From Trema orientale (taxonomy: Eukaryota > Streptophyta > Magnoliopsida > Rosales > Cannabaceae), in contig JXTC01000002.1 of assembly GCA_002914845.1 (NCBI GenBank), positions 3,878,304 to 3,942,303 of the forward strand: a stretch of 64,000 nucleotides of DNA, given 5' to 3'. Position numbers and translations under genes: made by a program. Positions 47,383 through 57,625 of the stretch are shown here, piece after piece. Under the pieces are notes generated by a model. It saw only the letters and a list, made by a program, of their open reading frames with translations, was not told the origin of the DNA and did no database searches. Each line of letters opens with the position of its first letter. The stretch's first letter is position 1.

Positions 47383-49108
47383 TTTTCAGTCTCATTCTAA
47401 TCAGTAAATAAATTTTCGGGAAATATTTTAGATATAGTGCTAGAAAAATAAAACATACATAAGTAAATGTCATATATTACTTTTGAATAAAATCCTACTT
47501 GATGCATGAATGCAAATGTAGACGTAGTTACCTATAAATACTACATTTTATTCAACGGTAAATTAGGATAAGCTTCATAAGGGAAAGACCTATCCAATTC
47601 TAGTTAAACTAGGACCCTCTTAATTATTAATAACTATCAAAATATCTCATATTTAATTATTAATAACTACCATTTTATTTGGTCATAGAACCTATTAATA
47701 AAACTCTAAGGAGGAATATTAATAAGCCTAACTTGAGTGTATGACTATTGTTTAAATTCTAGTAAAGGTTTTCAATGTAATGTTACCTAAGGGTAATCAC
47801 AAATGACAAGCTTCTAGAGTTTTATCTGAAGAAACCCAATCTAGAAAATAATTTTTATACAGTCTCCTAAGGGTGATCATATATAGAAATCTAACTAATG
47901 GATTTACAATAGAAACCGTAGGTCTTAATCCAGTAAGCCTTCTCCCACTCAATCTATTTAATTAATTATAGGATTTATTATGATTTACCAAGCTATCTAA
48001 ATCTAATTAGATACTCTAAATCATAATTAATATGTACGACATTGTGATAATATCTGGGTAGAACTCCCTATTCTATATAGCATGTTAGCATAAATAGATT
48101 TGTAAGAATAATTACATATTAATTACAATAAATAAATAAAGCGTTAAATGACATATCATATAGCCATGGTTGCCCTAGAATCATAAATTATAAAATTTGG
48201 AATTAAATTGATGATCTTGATCTTCAAATCTTCTGATTTCGTAATCTCCGTAATCTTCAATATTTTTTATGCAAAATCTGTTAGTGATAAATATAAATAT
48301 TACAAGCAAAATCTTTTAATTATCTCAAAGAAAATAAATATAGTTACCCAAAATCTTAAAGTAGCCAATTTCCTATTCAAATTCAAATAACTTTAGATAA
48401 TTTAAAATAGAAAACGAATATTTTGAAAACAAGTAATTATCTAAAATCATATTTCAAAAATATAATTTATATAATTATTAAATAAAAATAAGAAACAATT
48501 TAATTGAGATAGGTCGGGGGAGGGAGGGGTGGGCCAGTTGGCTCCCAGGGGCGGCTACGGGCCGCAGTAGTGTCACCCTCATTGGTGGCACTGGCATACT
48601 CCTGCGGGCCACCCCGATCGTGCCCCTCTCGCCGTTACCCTAAAAAAAATTTAATAATAAAATAGAAAAAAATTAAAATTCTTCTTCATCTTCTTCTTCC
48701 TCTATTATTAGTCCTTCAAGCCTTTTCATCATTGTTGTTCTTTCAAGAAAATTACATAAACCTATATTTACAATTTTTTTAGTATAGGAAAAATACAAAT
48801 CCTAGCAAATCTATCAAGGAGGAAAATATGATAATGATAGACCACTTTCCTTATTACAATTCTAACAAAATACACAATAAAAATTCTATATCATGGCCAA
48901 GGTTCATTAAAACCAACAAATTCATAAACTATCTATAACATAAAAATTGATATCTATTCATCATTATAAGACAAAAATCAATTAACCATTCATAGAAACC
49001 TAGAGTGCCAAACCCATCTAAAAATCACAAACATGCATATATAAACTGAACGATCAAGAACAAGCCAAAAAGAAGGATTTGCAGTAAATAGACCATCACA
49101 AAAACTAT
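47383..49108 (-). other. Long untranslated leader of the copia element, with a GC-rich island
   Basis: About 1.7 kb between the primer site and the first ORF, unusually long for a copia leader. It is AT-rich except for 48513-48645, where G and C dominate. No other coding sequence was recognised. Confidence 0.5.
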
Positions 49109-49123
49109 GGCTCTGGTACCAAT

Positions 49124-50690
49124 TATTGGCTAAAATTTACGAAAAATTTGACAAAATCAAAGATGAGCGGGAACATAGAAAACAAAATTTTTTCTGGATT
49201 ATAGTTTTCATAAAACATTTTAGGATCTTTGTTGTAGTCTAAATACACATAAGAGATTGTATACCTCAACTAATGAGTCTTCCTTCCTATATACCAAGCT
49301 TCTAACTACAGAGGTGTATAGGCATCTCGATCTTGATCAACCTCCAAGTGAGAATCCAAAAACTCTGACAGCCTCCAATGATGACTCCAAAAATTTTTCT
49401 CTCTCAGTTTTCTGTGCAGCCGCCAAACTAACGTTTAAATCAAAACTGAATCAACACATAACAAGGGAGAATGAGCCTTTTATAGGCTCCTCCCTAAGGA
49501 GGAAATTCGGCCATCCCTAGAGACCATGGGCTAGCCGAATTTCACTGCTATTTTAGCAGTATGGCAGGCCCCAATGGCCTACCCATCAGTTTGGCATTTT
49601 TCTCTCTTTTTGTGTAATTGCCTAGAAAATTGTTTGAACCCAATTCATCTCAAACAGTCCAAGATATTGGTGTAGGTTGGGGACCTAAGTGGACCTATTT
49701 AATTCAAACTCTAATAGATAAGGGCTCAGTTATAATTAACTCTTAATACAAGTAGACTTGTACTATTAGTTATGGACTTATTCCACTAAAGGTCCAAACT
49801 GCACTCTTAAATTGAATAAATATCACAAGATGCTTTATAATTAAAATTATATCCATTATATAATTAACATGTGCATGTGTATCTCCACATGAATACTGAT
49901 AATTGGAGCCAAGTAAAATTACTATTTTTCCCCCTCTAATTATATCTTTCAATTCTTTGATACAAAATTATATCTAATAGATGACCAGACTTAAATAAAG
50001 TCTTCAATCAATAAAATATTCAATTTTATTAATTACTTAGCTAAGGTTTAAATCATCTAAGCTCCTATATTTTCTCAAGACAGTATTCACTTCTCTACAT
50101 AATAGAGTTGTGGATTCTATATCTATAAGCATATGTTCCTAATGCCCATAATAATATATTACCAAAATGTCAGGGTCTTGATCGCCAATTTCTTGATCCG
50201 TACCTTTTAACGTCTCAAATAATACTAGTTATAAACATGGGTTCATCACTTATTTTAGGATTAAGAAAGACATGCGTTAAATATCAAGTTTGTGAGAATA
50301 TATTTTTATCAACGGCATTTATTACAAGAACATATTTCATATAGTCCACGTTCAATGTTTACACACCAAAACTTTTTGCGCATGGTCACACGAATATAGA
50401 TTAAGACACAATATAAATGCACAAATTCTTACAACATGGTCTAAGAGAAGTGTCCAGCTTCTCTTATTAGTTTTAAACAGTCTTATTTGATTTAACTAGA
50501 GAAAATATGTCTTGATTTTAAAAAACAACTTTATTAAAATATTTCTCTAATGAATAAATCATGGAACCATTTGACATTTACTATTGTACCAATAATCAAA
50601 ATACTATGCATGAAATATCTTTTATTAAATATCTAAAATATTCAATAAATATCCATAAATAATAAACACTTTTTGGGTATAATCTTAACA
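49124..50690 (-). repeat. 5' LTR of the copia element
   Basis: It starts TATTGGCTAAAATTTACG, the initial TG having decayed to TA, and ends ATAATCTTAACA. It matches 40557-40723 plus 42503-43929. Its length of ~1.57 kb is probably the original LTR length. Confidence 0.82.
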
Positions 50691-51555
50691 CTAATCTTTA
50701 CCCTATTTACACCCCCACATAATTATTAAGGCACCCCTAAAATAAATAAAAAAGACAAGTGAGGATAAGAAATTAAAAGTCATATTAAAAGTACCCCAAC
50801 CATCCTCTAACTAACTTTCTTCTCAGCAAATCATGAACTAAAATAAATTAGTAGTTTTAATTTTTAGGATAAAAATATTAAATTATTGAATAAAAAACTA
50901 TAAGAGAAACAAACAATTAATACGAGAAAAAAATAAAAAATAAAACAAAGCAAATTGGATATAAAGTAAAGAAATTTCACTTCCTTGCTTTAATTTAAGA
51001 TTAAAAAAATTATGAAAGATATTAGAAATGGAAAAGATGAATTAGGTTTAAAAAGAATTTTTATAAAAAATAATAAGACAAAAGATGAAATAGAATTTTG
51101 AATAAGAATATTCTTGAAAATTGAAAAAAAAATAAATAAATAAAGAAATGAAGATATGGTATTTTTTTTCTTTATTAAATTATCTCTTTTAGTCATTTTT
51201 ATTCATCAATAAGACATTTACGCATAATTGGAGTGTACATATAATCACAAATAGCAATTTAAGGAGGAGTTTTTAGATAAAAGAAAATCAGGAACAAAAG
51301 ATCTGGTGGTCCCTACGATAGCATGGCAAATTCTGGTTGGTTCACTTGGCTTCCGGTTCAGAGGCAAAGTCAAATTCCGTGATGAAATAATAGGGGCAAC
51401 CCATAAGCCAGCCATGGGCCATTTAGTGCCGTACTGATCTGCAAAGGCTTTAATTCGTCTCTGCACCCTCACTCAAACCTTCGAGACGAAGAAAATATAT
51501 ATAGAAAATTAAGTAAAGTCGGTCAAAATCCAAAATCCAAGATTTAGTGTACCGT
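50691..51555. other. Spacer between copia element and DUF300 gene
   Basis: It begins with CTAAT, the probable right target duplication. It is AT-rich with A runs and no gene. The last part is presumably the promoter of the downstream gene, but no clear TATA box was identified. Confidence 0.4.
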
Positions 51556-52064
51556 TATATGCTTCTCTCTTGGGTCTGAATCTAATACCTATTGGATCCA
51601 ATCCAATCCACTGCTTTTCTTCGGTGAGTTTCTTCTTTGAATTTCAATTTTATTTTACTCTTTATTAAGCTGAGTAGTTCTAGCTCCTTTCGTGCAAATT
51701 AGCTTCTTATTCTCTAAGTCGATTTTGATTCTCATTTTCTTTCATTTTTCACATAAATTGGAGTTTTATAACTCGTAATACAAGTATGGTTTTGGCTTTT
51801 TAGTATGACATTTTTGTTGTTTGTAGCTAAAATCTTAGTGGGTATGTGGGAAAAATGGGTTTTAACCTCATATATGTTAAAATCTTTAAAGTTGGAGAAG
51901 TATTGTTAACTGGGATTTATGAGTTGTGTATGGTTTCTTTGATTTTGCATCAGTTGGGGAGATGGGTTTTTGGTTAAAATGCTTAGGTTTGTAGGTCCTG
52001 AAGTTTTTTCACGCTCTTTGGCAGGTTTTGACTTGGGTCTGGTACTCATCTTATTGTTAAAAAA
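51556..52064 (+). other. 5' UTR exon and intron of the DUF300 gene
   Basis: A good donor (TTCTTCG before GTGAGT, at 51623/51624) and acceptor (TTGGCAG, exon from 52025) bracket a 401-base intron in the 5' untranslated region. The second UTR piece runs 52025-52064 to the start codon. The transcript start is unknown. Confidence 0.6.
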
Positions 52065-53994
52065 ATGGACTTTAGTTCATTGAGTCGTGCACAAATTACC
52101 CTGCTAGGATCTGCATCATGTGTTATGCTCTCGATGCATTTCACTGTCCAGTTGTTATCACAACATTTGTTTTACTGGAAGAACCCGAAAGAGCAGAAGG
52201 CCATAGTAATTATTATACTTATGGCTCCATTATATGCCATTGTCTCTTTTGTGGGTTTACTGGATATCCGCGGTAGCAAAGCATTCTTCATGTTCTTGGA
52301 ATCCATTAAGGAGTGCTATGAGGCTCTTGTGAGTTCCACCACCAACTCAGTTATTCTTTTCATACTTGGATAATTGGATTTGTCATTGCCTCTTTTGGCT
52401 TATAACCAACTATTAACATCAAACCTTTCTTTATATAGGTGATTGCGAAGTTCATGGCTTTGATGTATAGTTATCTGAATATATCCATTAGTAAAAATAT
52501 TGTCCCAGATGGCATAAAAGGAAGGGAAATTCATCACTCATTCCCTATGACTCTGTTTCAGGTGAGGAGGTAGTTTCGTGCTCTTTATATTCCGAGTTCC
52601 ATGTTAGTAATAGGATTCTACCTGGGAAGTAAAGAGGATCAGTGTGCTCGATGAAAATTATTCAAAGTCCAGGCCTTGAGAGGCAAACTAACCTGTCAAA
52701 TGATTTCTTTCCAATATCCTCACTAAAAATCTTGTCTGAATATTGAGCTTAAGAGGACTGTATGTTTTCTTTGCTCATGATTGTTTTGATACTTTATATG
52801 TTATTACTGAGCCAAAGCAATGACATTACTGAATCTGTGTACAAACGATAATTCAGGGTTTCAGAAGCCTACGTTTGAAATGAAAACCCGGAAGCATAAC
52901 TAATATATAATGTTATGATGTGTTTCCATGAACTGCAGCCTCACACTGTCCGGCTGGATCACCACAATCTGAAGCTTTTGAAACATTGGACATGGCAGTT
53001 TGTCATCATCAGGCCAATTTGTTCCATTTTGATGATAACATTTCAACTTCTTGGAATTTACCCCAGCTGGCTGAGCTGGACATTCACCATCATTCTCAAC
53101 GTATCAGTTTCACTGGCCTTGTATGCGCTGGTGGTATTTTACCATGTGTTTGCTAAGGAACTGGCACCACACAAGCCACTTGCGAAATTCATGTGCATCA
53201 AGGGGATTGTCTTCTTCTGCTTTTGGCAGGTAAAATATCTAAATTTGTTCGTGGATTACCTCGGTTCATTCACAAAAAAAGAACTCTGAAGGACATGAAT
53301 TTAGTCTGAAAATTAGATACGCGATATTGGTACAAAAGAACTTATAAAGCTCGAAATATTAGCTATTGGCTCAAAGAAGGGAGATTCAAAATAACTGTGG
53401 CCTGAGAGGACAACTAAAAGACACTGGCACTTCTAATTAAGAGTTTAGTTTAGCAGTTTTAACAACGTTCAACTATATTCTGTTATGAGCTAGGAATTAA
53501 TGTTGAGTTCTGTAATCAATATGATTAGGTGTACCTTACCATCTCTTGCAATCTGCATAGTCCCATTGGTTTAAGTTCCAAATGTCTTTGGCGTTGTAAT
53601 GTATGACGGGTTCCTTTCCTATTATAATATAACCCTCTTTCTCTCATGTTCTTTTTATATATATAGTTTGCTAAGTACAACATTTCTCATGGTCTATTTC
53701 CAAAGTATATTATTATATATATGTACATAAGTACCATCTGAATGTCACTACTGTATATAAACGTCCATCTTCGATCCCTTGCAGGGAATAGTGCTTGAGA
53801 TTCTAGCTGCAATAGGCATCATCCGATCTCACCATTTCTGGTTGGATGTGGAACACATTGAGGAAGCTATTCAGAATGTCTTGGTATGTCTGGAGATGGT
53901 TGTCTTCTCTGTTATCCAGCAGTATGCATACCATGTTTCACCTTACAGTGGAGATGTAGAAGCAAAGATGAAATTAAATAAGAAGAATGAATGA
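52065..53994 (+). CDS. Ost-alpha/TMEM184 (DUF300) membrane protein
   Basis: A multi-pass membrane protein of the organic solute transporter alpha family (PF03619), related to plant LAZ1-type proteins. Plant members are placed at vacuolar or plasma membranes, and the substrate here is unknown. Exons 52065-52328, 52439-52561, 52939-53229 and 53785-53994, all phase 0, give 295 residues, typical of the short plant subgroup. Hydrophobic segments include ITLLGSASCVMLSMHFTVQL (10-29), AIVIIILMAPLYAIVSFVGL (47-66), SILMITFQLLGIY and FTIILNVSVSLALYALVVFY. Family motifs seen are the HHSFPMTLFQ loop, FMCIKGIVFFCFWQG, and the final IQNVLVCLEMVVFSVIQQYA. The short Lys-rich tail is cytosolic in relatives. 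The frame is intact. Confidence 0.92.
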
Positions 53995-54623
53995 TGTGAT
54001 CGAATCATCAAATAGGCCCAATAATAAATTTGAGATGAGAGAACCTTATATTTTGTCTAGCAAACATTGTCAGTGTTGCTCTTTATACAAATATGAACTT
54101 TGTTCGATTTGTATTAGATCTTTTTAGTGGATGGTGCGGCTGAATTAAGATGGTTTTATGGTATGAACATTCACTATTAAATTCGGGGCCATAAGCGTTG
54201 CTGCTTCTACTGTACTCAAGCTGGTCTTTAATTATGTATAGGTGTTAACTGATTAAAGTATATGTGCTTACCTATGTGCATGTGGCATTGAATGTGGCCT
54301 TTGCTGTGGAAGCAATTAAGCAAATCATGCTAAGTTGATATCAGTGGCAATTTGTAGCTTCTCTTCATGGTTATGCCATCGCCACTCACACTCGGCATCC
54401 GCCTGCCATTAGACGGGAAATGGCAACACAAGGGGTCTGATCGGCCCCACAGTGACATATATGGGCTCCCCATATGTGGGACCCAACCATGTAGGCCTAC
54501 TTTCAAATAAGGAGTATTTAAAAATAGATGATGGTAAATATTCCACCTCATTTTTTATTGTATTAATATCCAATGTGGCATGTGATTTGATAATAATGTT
54601 AATGCAAAAACACATTATATGAT
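53995..54623. other. 3' UTR and downstream spacer
   Basis: It holds the 3' untranslated region of the DUF300 gene and AT-rich spacer with no further gene. 54370-54510 is more GC-rich (GGGCTCCCCATATGTGGGACC) and may be a decayed MITE. Confidence 0.4.
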
Positions 54624-54782
54624 GTTCAATACTATAGTGTTAGGTTGAGATTGTTACAGGCAAATTATAACTACACTTTAGGTGAAACCTATATGTGACT
54701 CAGTTTATTAATTACAATCACCAAGTAATAAAATTACACCTTATCTGGTGTTGGACATCACTGGTGTTTTATAGTATTGCTC
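54624..54782. mobile_element. Older relative of the MULE-type MITE at 56249
   Basis: Ends read GTTCAATACTATAGTGTT and, inverted, GAGCAATACTATAAAACACC. The centre (CAGTTTATTAATTACAATCA) resembles CAGTTTATTAATTAAATCAT in the element at 56249-56427. I found no clean 9-bp flank duplication. Confidence 0.5.
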
Positions 54783-54852
54783 GTGTTATTTAATTTATTT
54801 GTAGTAAGTTTTAATTCATTGAATAGTGATAATTCATCTGCAACATCATATG

Positions 54853-55436
54853 TAAAGGTGTCAAAATGGGCGGGCCAGGCCAGGCTTGGGAGGAAGAACG
54901 GGCTGGGCCGGGCCGGCCAAGAATCTTAAAATGGAGTCCAACCTGGCCCGTAGGCCCGCCAGGCTCCTAAGCGGGTCAGGCCGGCCTAATTTTAAAAAAT
55001 TTAAAAAAAAATCTAAAAAAATAAGTTTATTATTTGTACAATTAGTTAAAATTATTATAAATTTAAAATAAAATTTATGAAAAAATGTTATGTTTTTTTC
55101 CTATGGATAAAAATTTAAAAATAATTAAATAGGCTAAAAGTATATAAGTAGAATAGTTGATTAAAAAAAAAGTTTAAGTATTAAAAAATTATTTAAAATT
55201 AAATTGAAATTTGAAAGTGTGAAAAAAAAAGGTGAAGGAATGTATATTTATAAGTATTGGAAAAAATTTTGTATTTAAATTTATTTAAAAATAAATAAAA
55301 AAATAATTTTTAGTAGGCCGGGTCGGACCAACCCATACGGGCTAGATTGGCGGGCCGGCCTGGCCCTACCCTAGGGCCGAGCTGAGCCTGGGCCCTTTAT
55401 ATCTCGGGCTATGCTCGAGTTTTGGATACCTCTATG
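54853..55436. mobile_element. GC-ended MITE with GGGCCGG-rich arms
   Basis: The left arm (AAGGTGTCAAAATGGGCGGG) and right arm (TTTTGGATACCT near 55420) are imperfect inverted copies, with further GGCCGGCC-rich inverted stretches inside each end and an AT-rich centre. This is a common layout of plant hAT-like MITEs. The flanks are similar but not identical, so the target duplication is uncertain. Confidence 0.5.
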
Positions 55437-56239
55437 CTAAGTGAAACCGCATCTCTTGAGATTTTCTATTTCGTCTTATACTTCTTAAGCTTATTTGAAA
55501 TGTAAAAATCAATTTGAGAATTGAGATATGAATACTGGGAAAAAGATATAATTGATTAAATGTGAGTGAACTGCGCATAAATGGTTTTGAATGTTAGTCA
55601 ATTGGCAAACTGATTCATTTTAACCTTAATTAGTTAGATTATATAGGATGATTGAATTCAATGGGATTTAAATATTTTTAATCTCATGTAGTTAATGAGA
55701 TTAGCAGAATGTGACGGTTGTATGCATAGCCTAATAATAGTTATATTTCCTCCAATGTCAAATCCGCACTCTCTCAAGTCAAAAAAGAAAAAGATCAGAA
55801 TTAGTTCTTAACCAAGTCCTACAAGTGCTAAATGAAAGGTAACCGTAAAATCGCATTGCAAACATCCTTATGTGTAAGTCTTCATTGGTCTACTCACTAG
55901 AGTACGAAGTGACCCTCTTCCACGAAGAAGAGAAAAACCATGAAATGTCCCGCAAAAGAGGGTAAAGATGGATGTCTTAGTCCATATGCTAGTTGTGACT
56001 TTCTTTCTGTCAATAGTCTTTGTTATAATAGGTAGCTTTTTTCTGTCTTCGGAGACTTCTTTTTAAATGTGTCTTTTCTCTCTCAAAATTTTACTTTTGC
56101 TTTAAGCTTTGATGATGATAGTATTTGGTTGGGAGATTATCTACCTTCTATCTTCTTTGTTATTGTAATGAATTATTCTAAATAATAACGATTACACCTA
56201 CTTTAAAAAAGAAAAACAAAAATTGAAAAACAAAAACAA
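55437..56239. other. AT-rich spacer
   Basis: No gene and no clear repeat was recognised. Confidence 0.4.
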
Positions 56240-56248
56240 AAATTTAAA

Positions 56249-56427
56249 GAATAATGCTATAGGGTACCTGTGGTGCCCAGTACCACAGTGATGTGTCAGT
56301 CTGTCACTGGCTAATCATAATTATAATTTAAGTGGGGCCTATGTAGGACCCAGTTTATTAATTAAATCATCACAAACAGACATATCACTGTAGTGCTGGG
56401 CACCACTGGTGCCCCATAGCATTACTC
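56249..56427. mobile_element. MULE-type MITE with 9-bp target duplication
   Basis: A 179-bp element flanked by AAATTTAAA on both sides (56240-56248 and 56428-56436). Terminal inverted repeats are GAATAATGCTATAGGGTACC on the left and GAGTAATGCTATGGGGCACC when the right end is inverted. They extend through GTGGTGCCCAG. A 9-bp duplication and a leading G are characteristic of Mutator-like elements. It has no coding capacity. Confidence 0.82.
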
Positions 56428-56791
56428 AAATTTAAAAGCACACAACATAACAACTATGCTAAGAGCCTATTGTTGCATCATAACTATTTGAGATCCTGTA
56501 ATCCTCACAAGAAGAAGAGTGCTAGTATCAACAAAATTTTTCATTCCCTGCCTGCTACGGTGTTGTGATTCACAAGAATAAACGGTTGTGATTGCTTCTA
56601 CATGTCATAAAACACTTGATTGATCACTGTATCAAGACTAACGATTCTTTCCTAATATGCATGACCTTTGATCACCAAAAACCACTCACCAATCTCCGTC
56701 GATATCCTCAGAGTGGCACTACTGTGAAAAAAAAATAATAATAATAAAATTAAATTAAATTAAAAAATTTGAAAGCCAATGTCACCCTTAA

Positions 56792-57399
56792 GGCTATGTT
56801 TGGTAGTGAGGATTTTTGGAGGGATAGAGAAGAGGTGTTGGGAGAGGGGTGAAAGTCTAAAAGGAGAGCTACAATCTTGTGTTTGGTAGGAGGGAGAGAA
56901 AGAGTGAGAAGAAAAGCAAAAGGAGAGAGTTTCTTTCCGAGTCCACAAAAACTCATTCTCCTAAATTGGAAGGATTGAAGAAAATTAAAAAGAAAAAAAT
57001 ATAAATTAACAAATATACCCATCAGGTCAATTAATTTTAAAAAATAAAATAGATAATATAATAAGGACACATCTACAGTAGGGGCGCCCCTACATAGGAC
57101 TTTGTCTATTCACCGTTAGATGAGAATCTGTATATAAATAGATTCTCCATAGATTCCCGTTATTCCCCACAGATTCCCATCCAACGATAATTAAGGCATG
57201 ACCCTACGTAGAGACGTCCCTACCGTAACCATTCCCATATAATAAATTTATAAATTAATATTTTTCATCCTTTTTACTCTACGTCTTTTTTACCAAATAA
57301 TTCAAAAAATTATTAGTCTCCTCTCCTTCCTTCCTAAACTCTCTTTTCTCCTTAAACTCTCGGCTTTCCTACTTTCCTTTACTCCTACCAAACATAGCC
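56792..57399. mobile_element. Tourist-like MITE with TAA duplication
   Basis: Perfect 15-bp inverted ends GGCTATGTTTGGTAG / CTACCAAACATAGCC, flanked by TAA (56789-56791 and 57400-57402), the target preference of PIF/Harbinger elements. Its 608 bp include a nested MITE at 57065-57236. The left half is purine-rich and the right half pyrimidine-rich, as expected for a foldback element. Confidence 0.8.
57065..57236. mobile_element. Nested MULE-type MITE
   Basis: A 172-bp insert flanked by ATATAATAA on both sides (57056-57064 and 57237-57245). The best inverted stretch is ACAGTAGGGGCGCCCCTACA against ACGGTAGGGACGTCTCTACG. The 9-bp duplication indicates a Mutator-like origin. It lies inside the Tourist-like MITE and is therefore younger. 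Confidence 0.78.
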
Positions 57400-57402
57400 T
57401 AA

Positions 57403-57625
57403 AGCCTAATATTACTCCATATTAAAATCTACACACGTCACATTTCAACTTTTTGGTACAAATTCCCATATACGATATGATGCTATCTATTACACATTAG
57501 TAGTAGACTAGTAGTATTACAATACTCTAGTCATGACTCATTAGTCAGTCACTTCTTCCCAGTGGAAAAAAAGGAGACTTCTGGTTTTGGTCTCTGAGAA
57601 CCTCATAAAGTTGGCTTTAGTATCA
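57403..57625 (+). promoter_or_regulatory. Upstream region of the BMT5-like gene
   Basis: A short AT-rich interval between the MITE and the start codon, presumably with the core promoter and 5' UTR. No TATA box was assigned with confidence. The MITE ends about 225 bp from the ATG. Confidence 0.35.

Larger units (their letters stand above)
40557..50690 (-). mobile_element. Ty1/copia retrotransposon with long LTRs
   Basis: LTRs at 40557-43929 (enlarged by a nested insertion) and 49124-50690 flank a minus-strand internal region. Flanks CCAAT (40552-40556) and CTAAT (50691-50695) differ by one base and are probably the old target duplication. The primer site is TGGTACCAGAGCC (49109-49121). A purine tract adjoins 43929. 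Reverse transcriptase and RNase H are recognisable. Most of integrase is missing and the gag position is unusual. The lineage was not determined. Confidence 0.82.

Noticed and set aside
56240..56436. Non-coding RNA hairpin gene
   Set aside because: The hairpin is fully explained by MITE terminal inverted repeats with a 9-bp target duplication.
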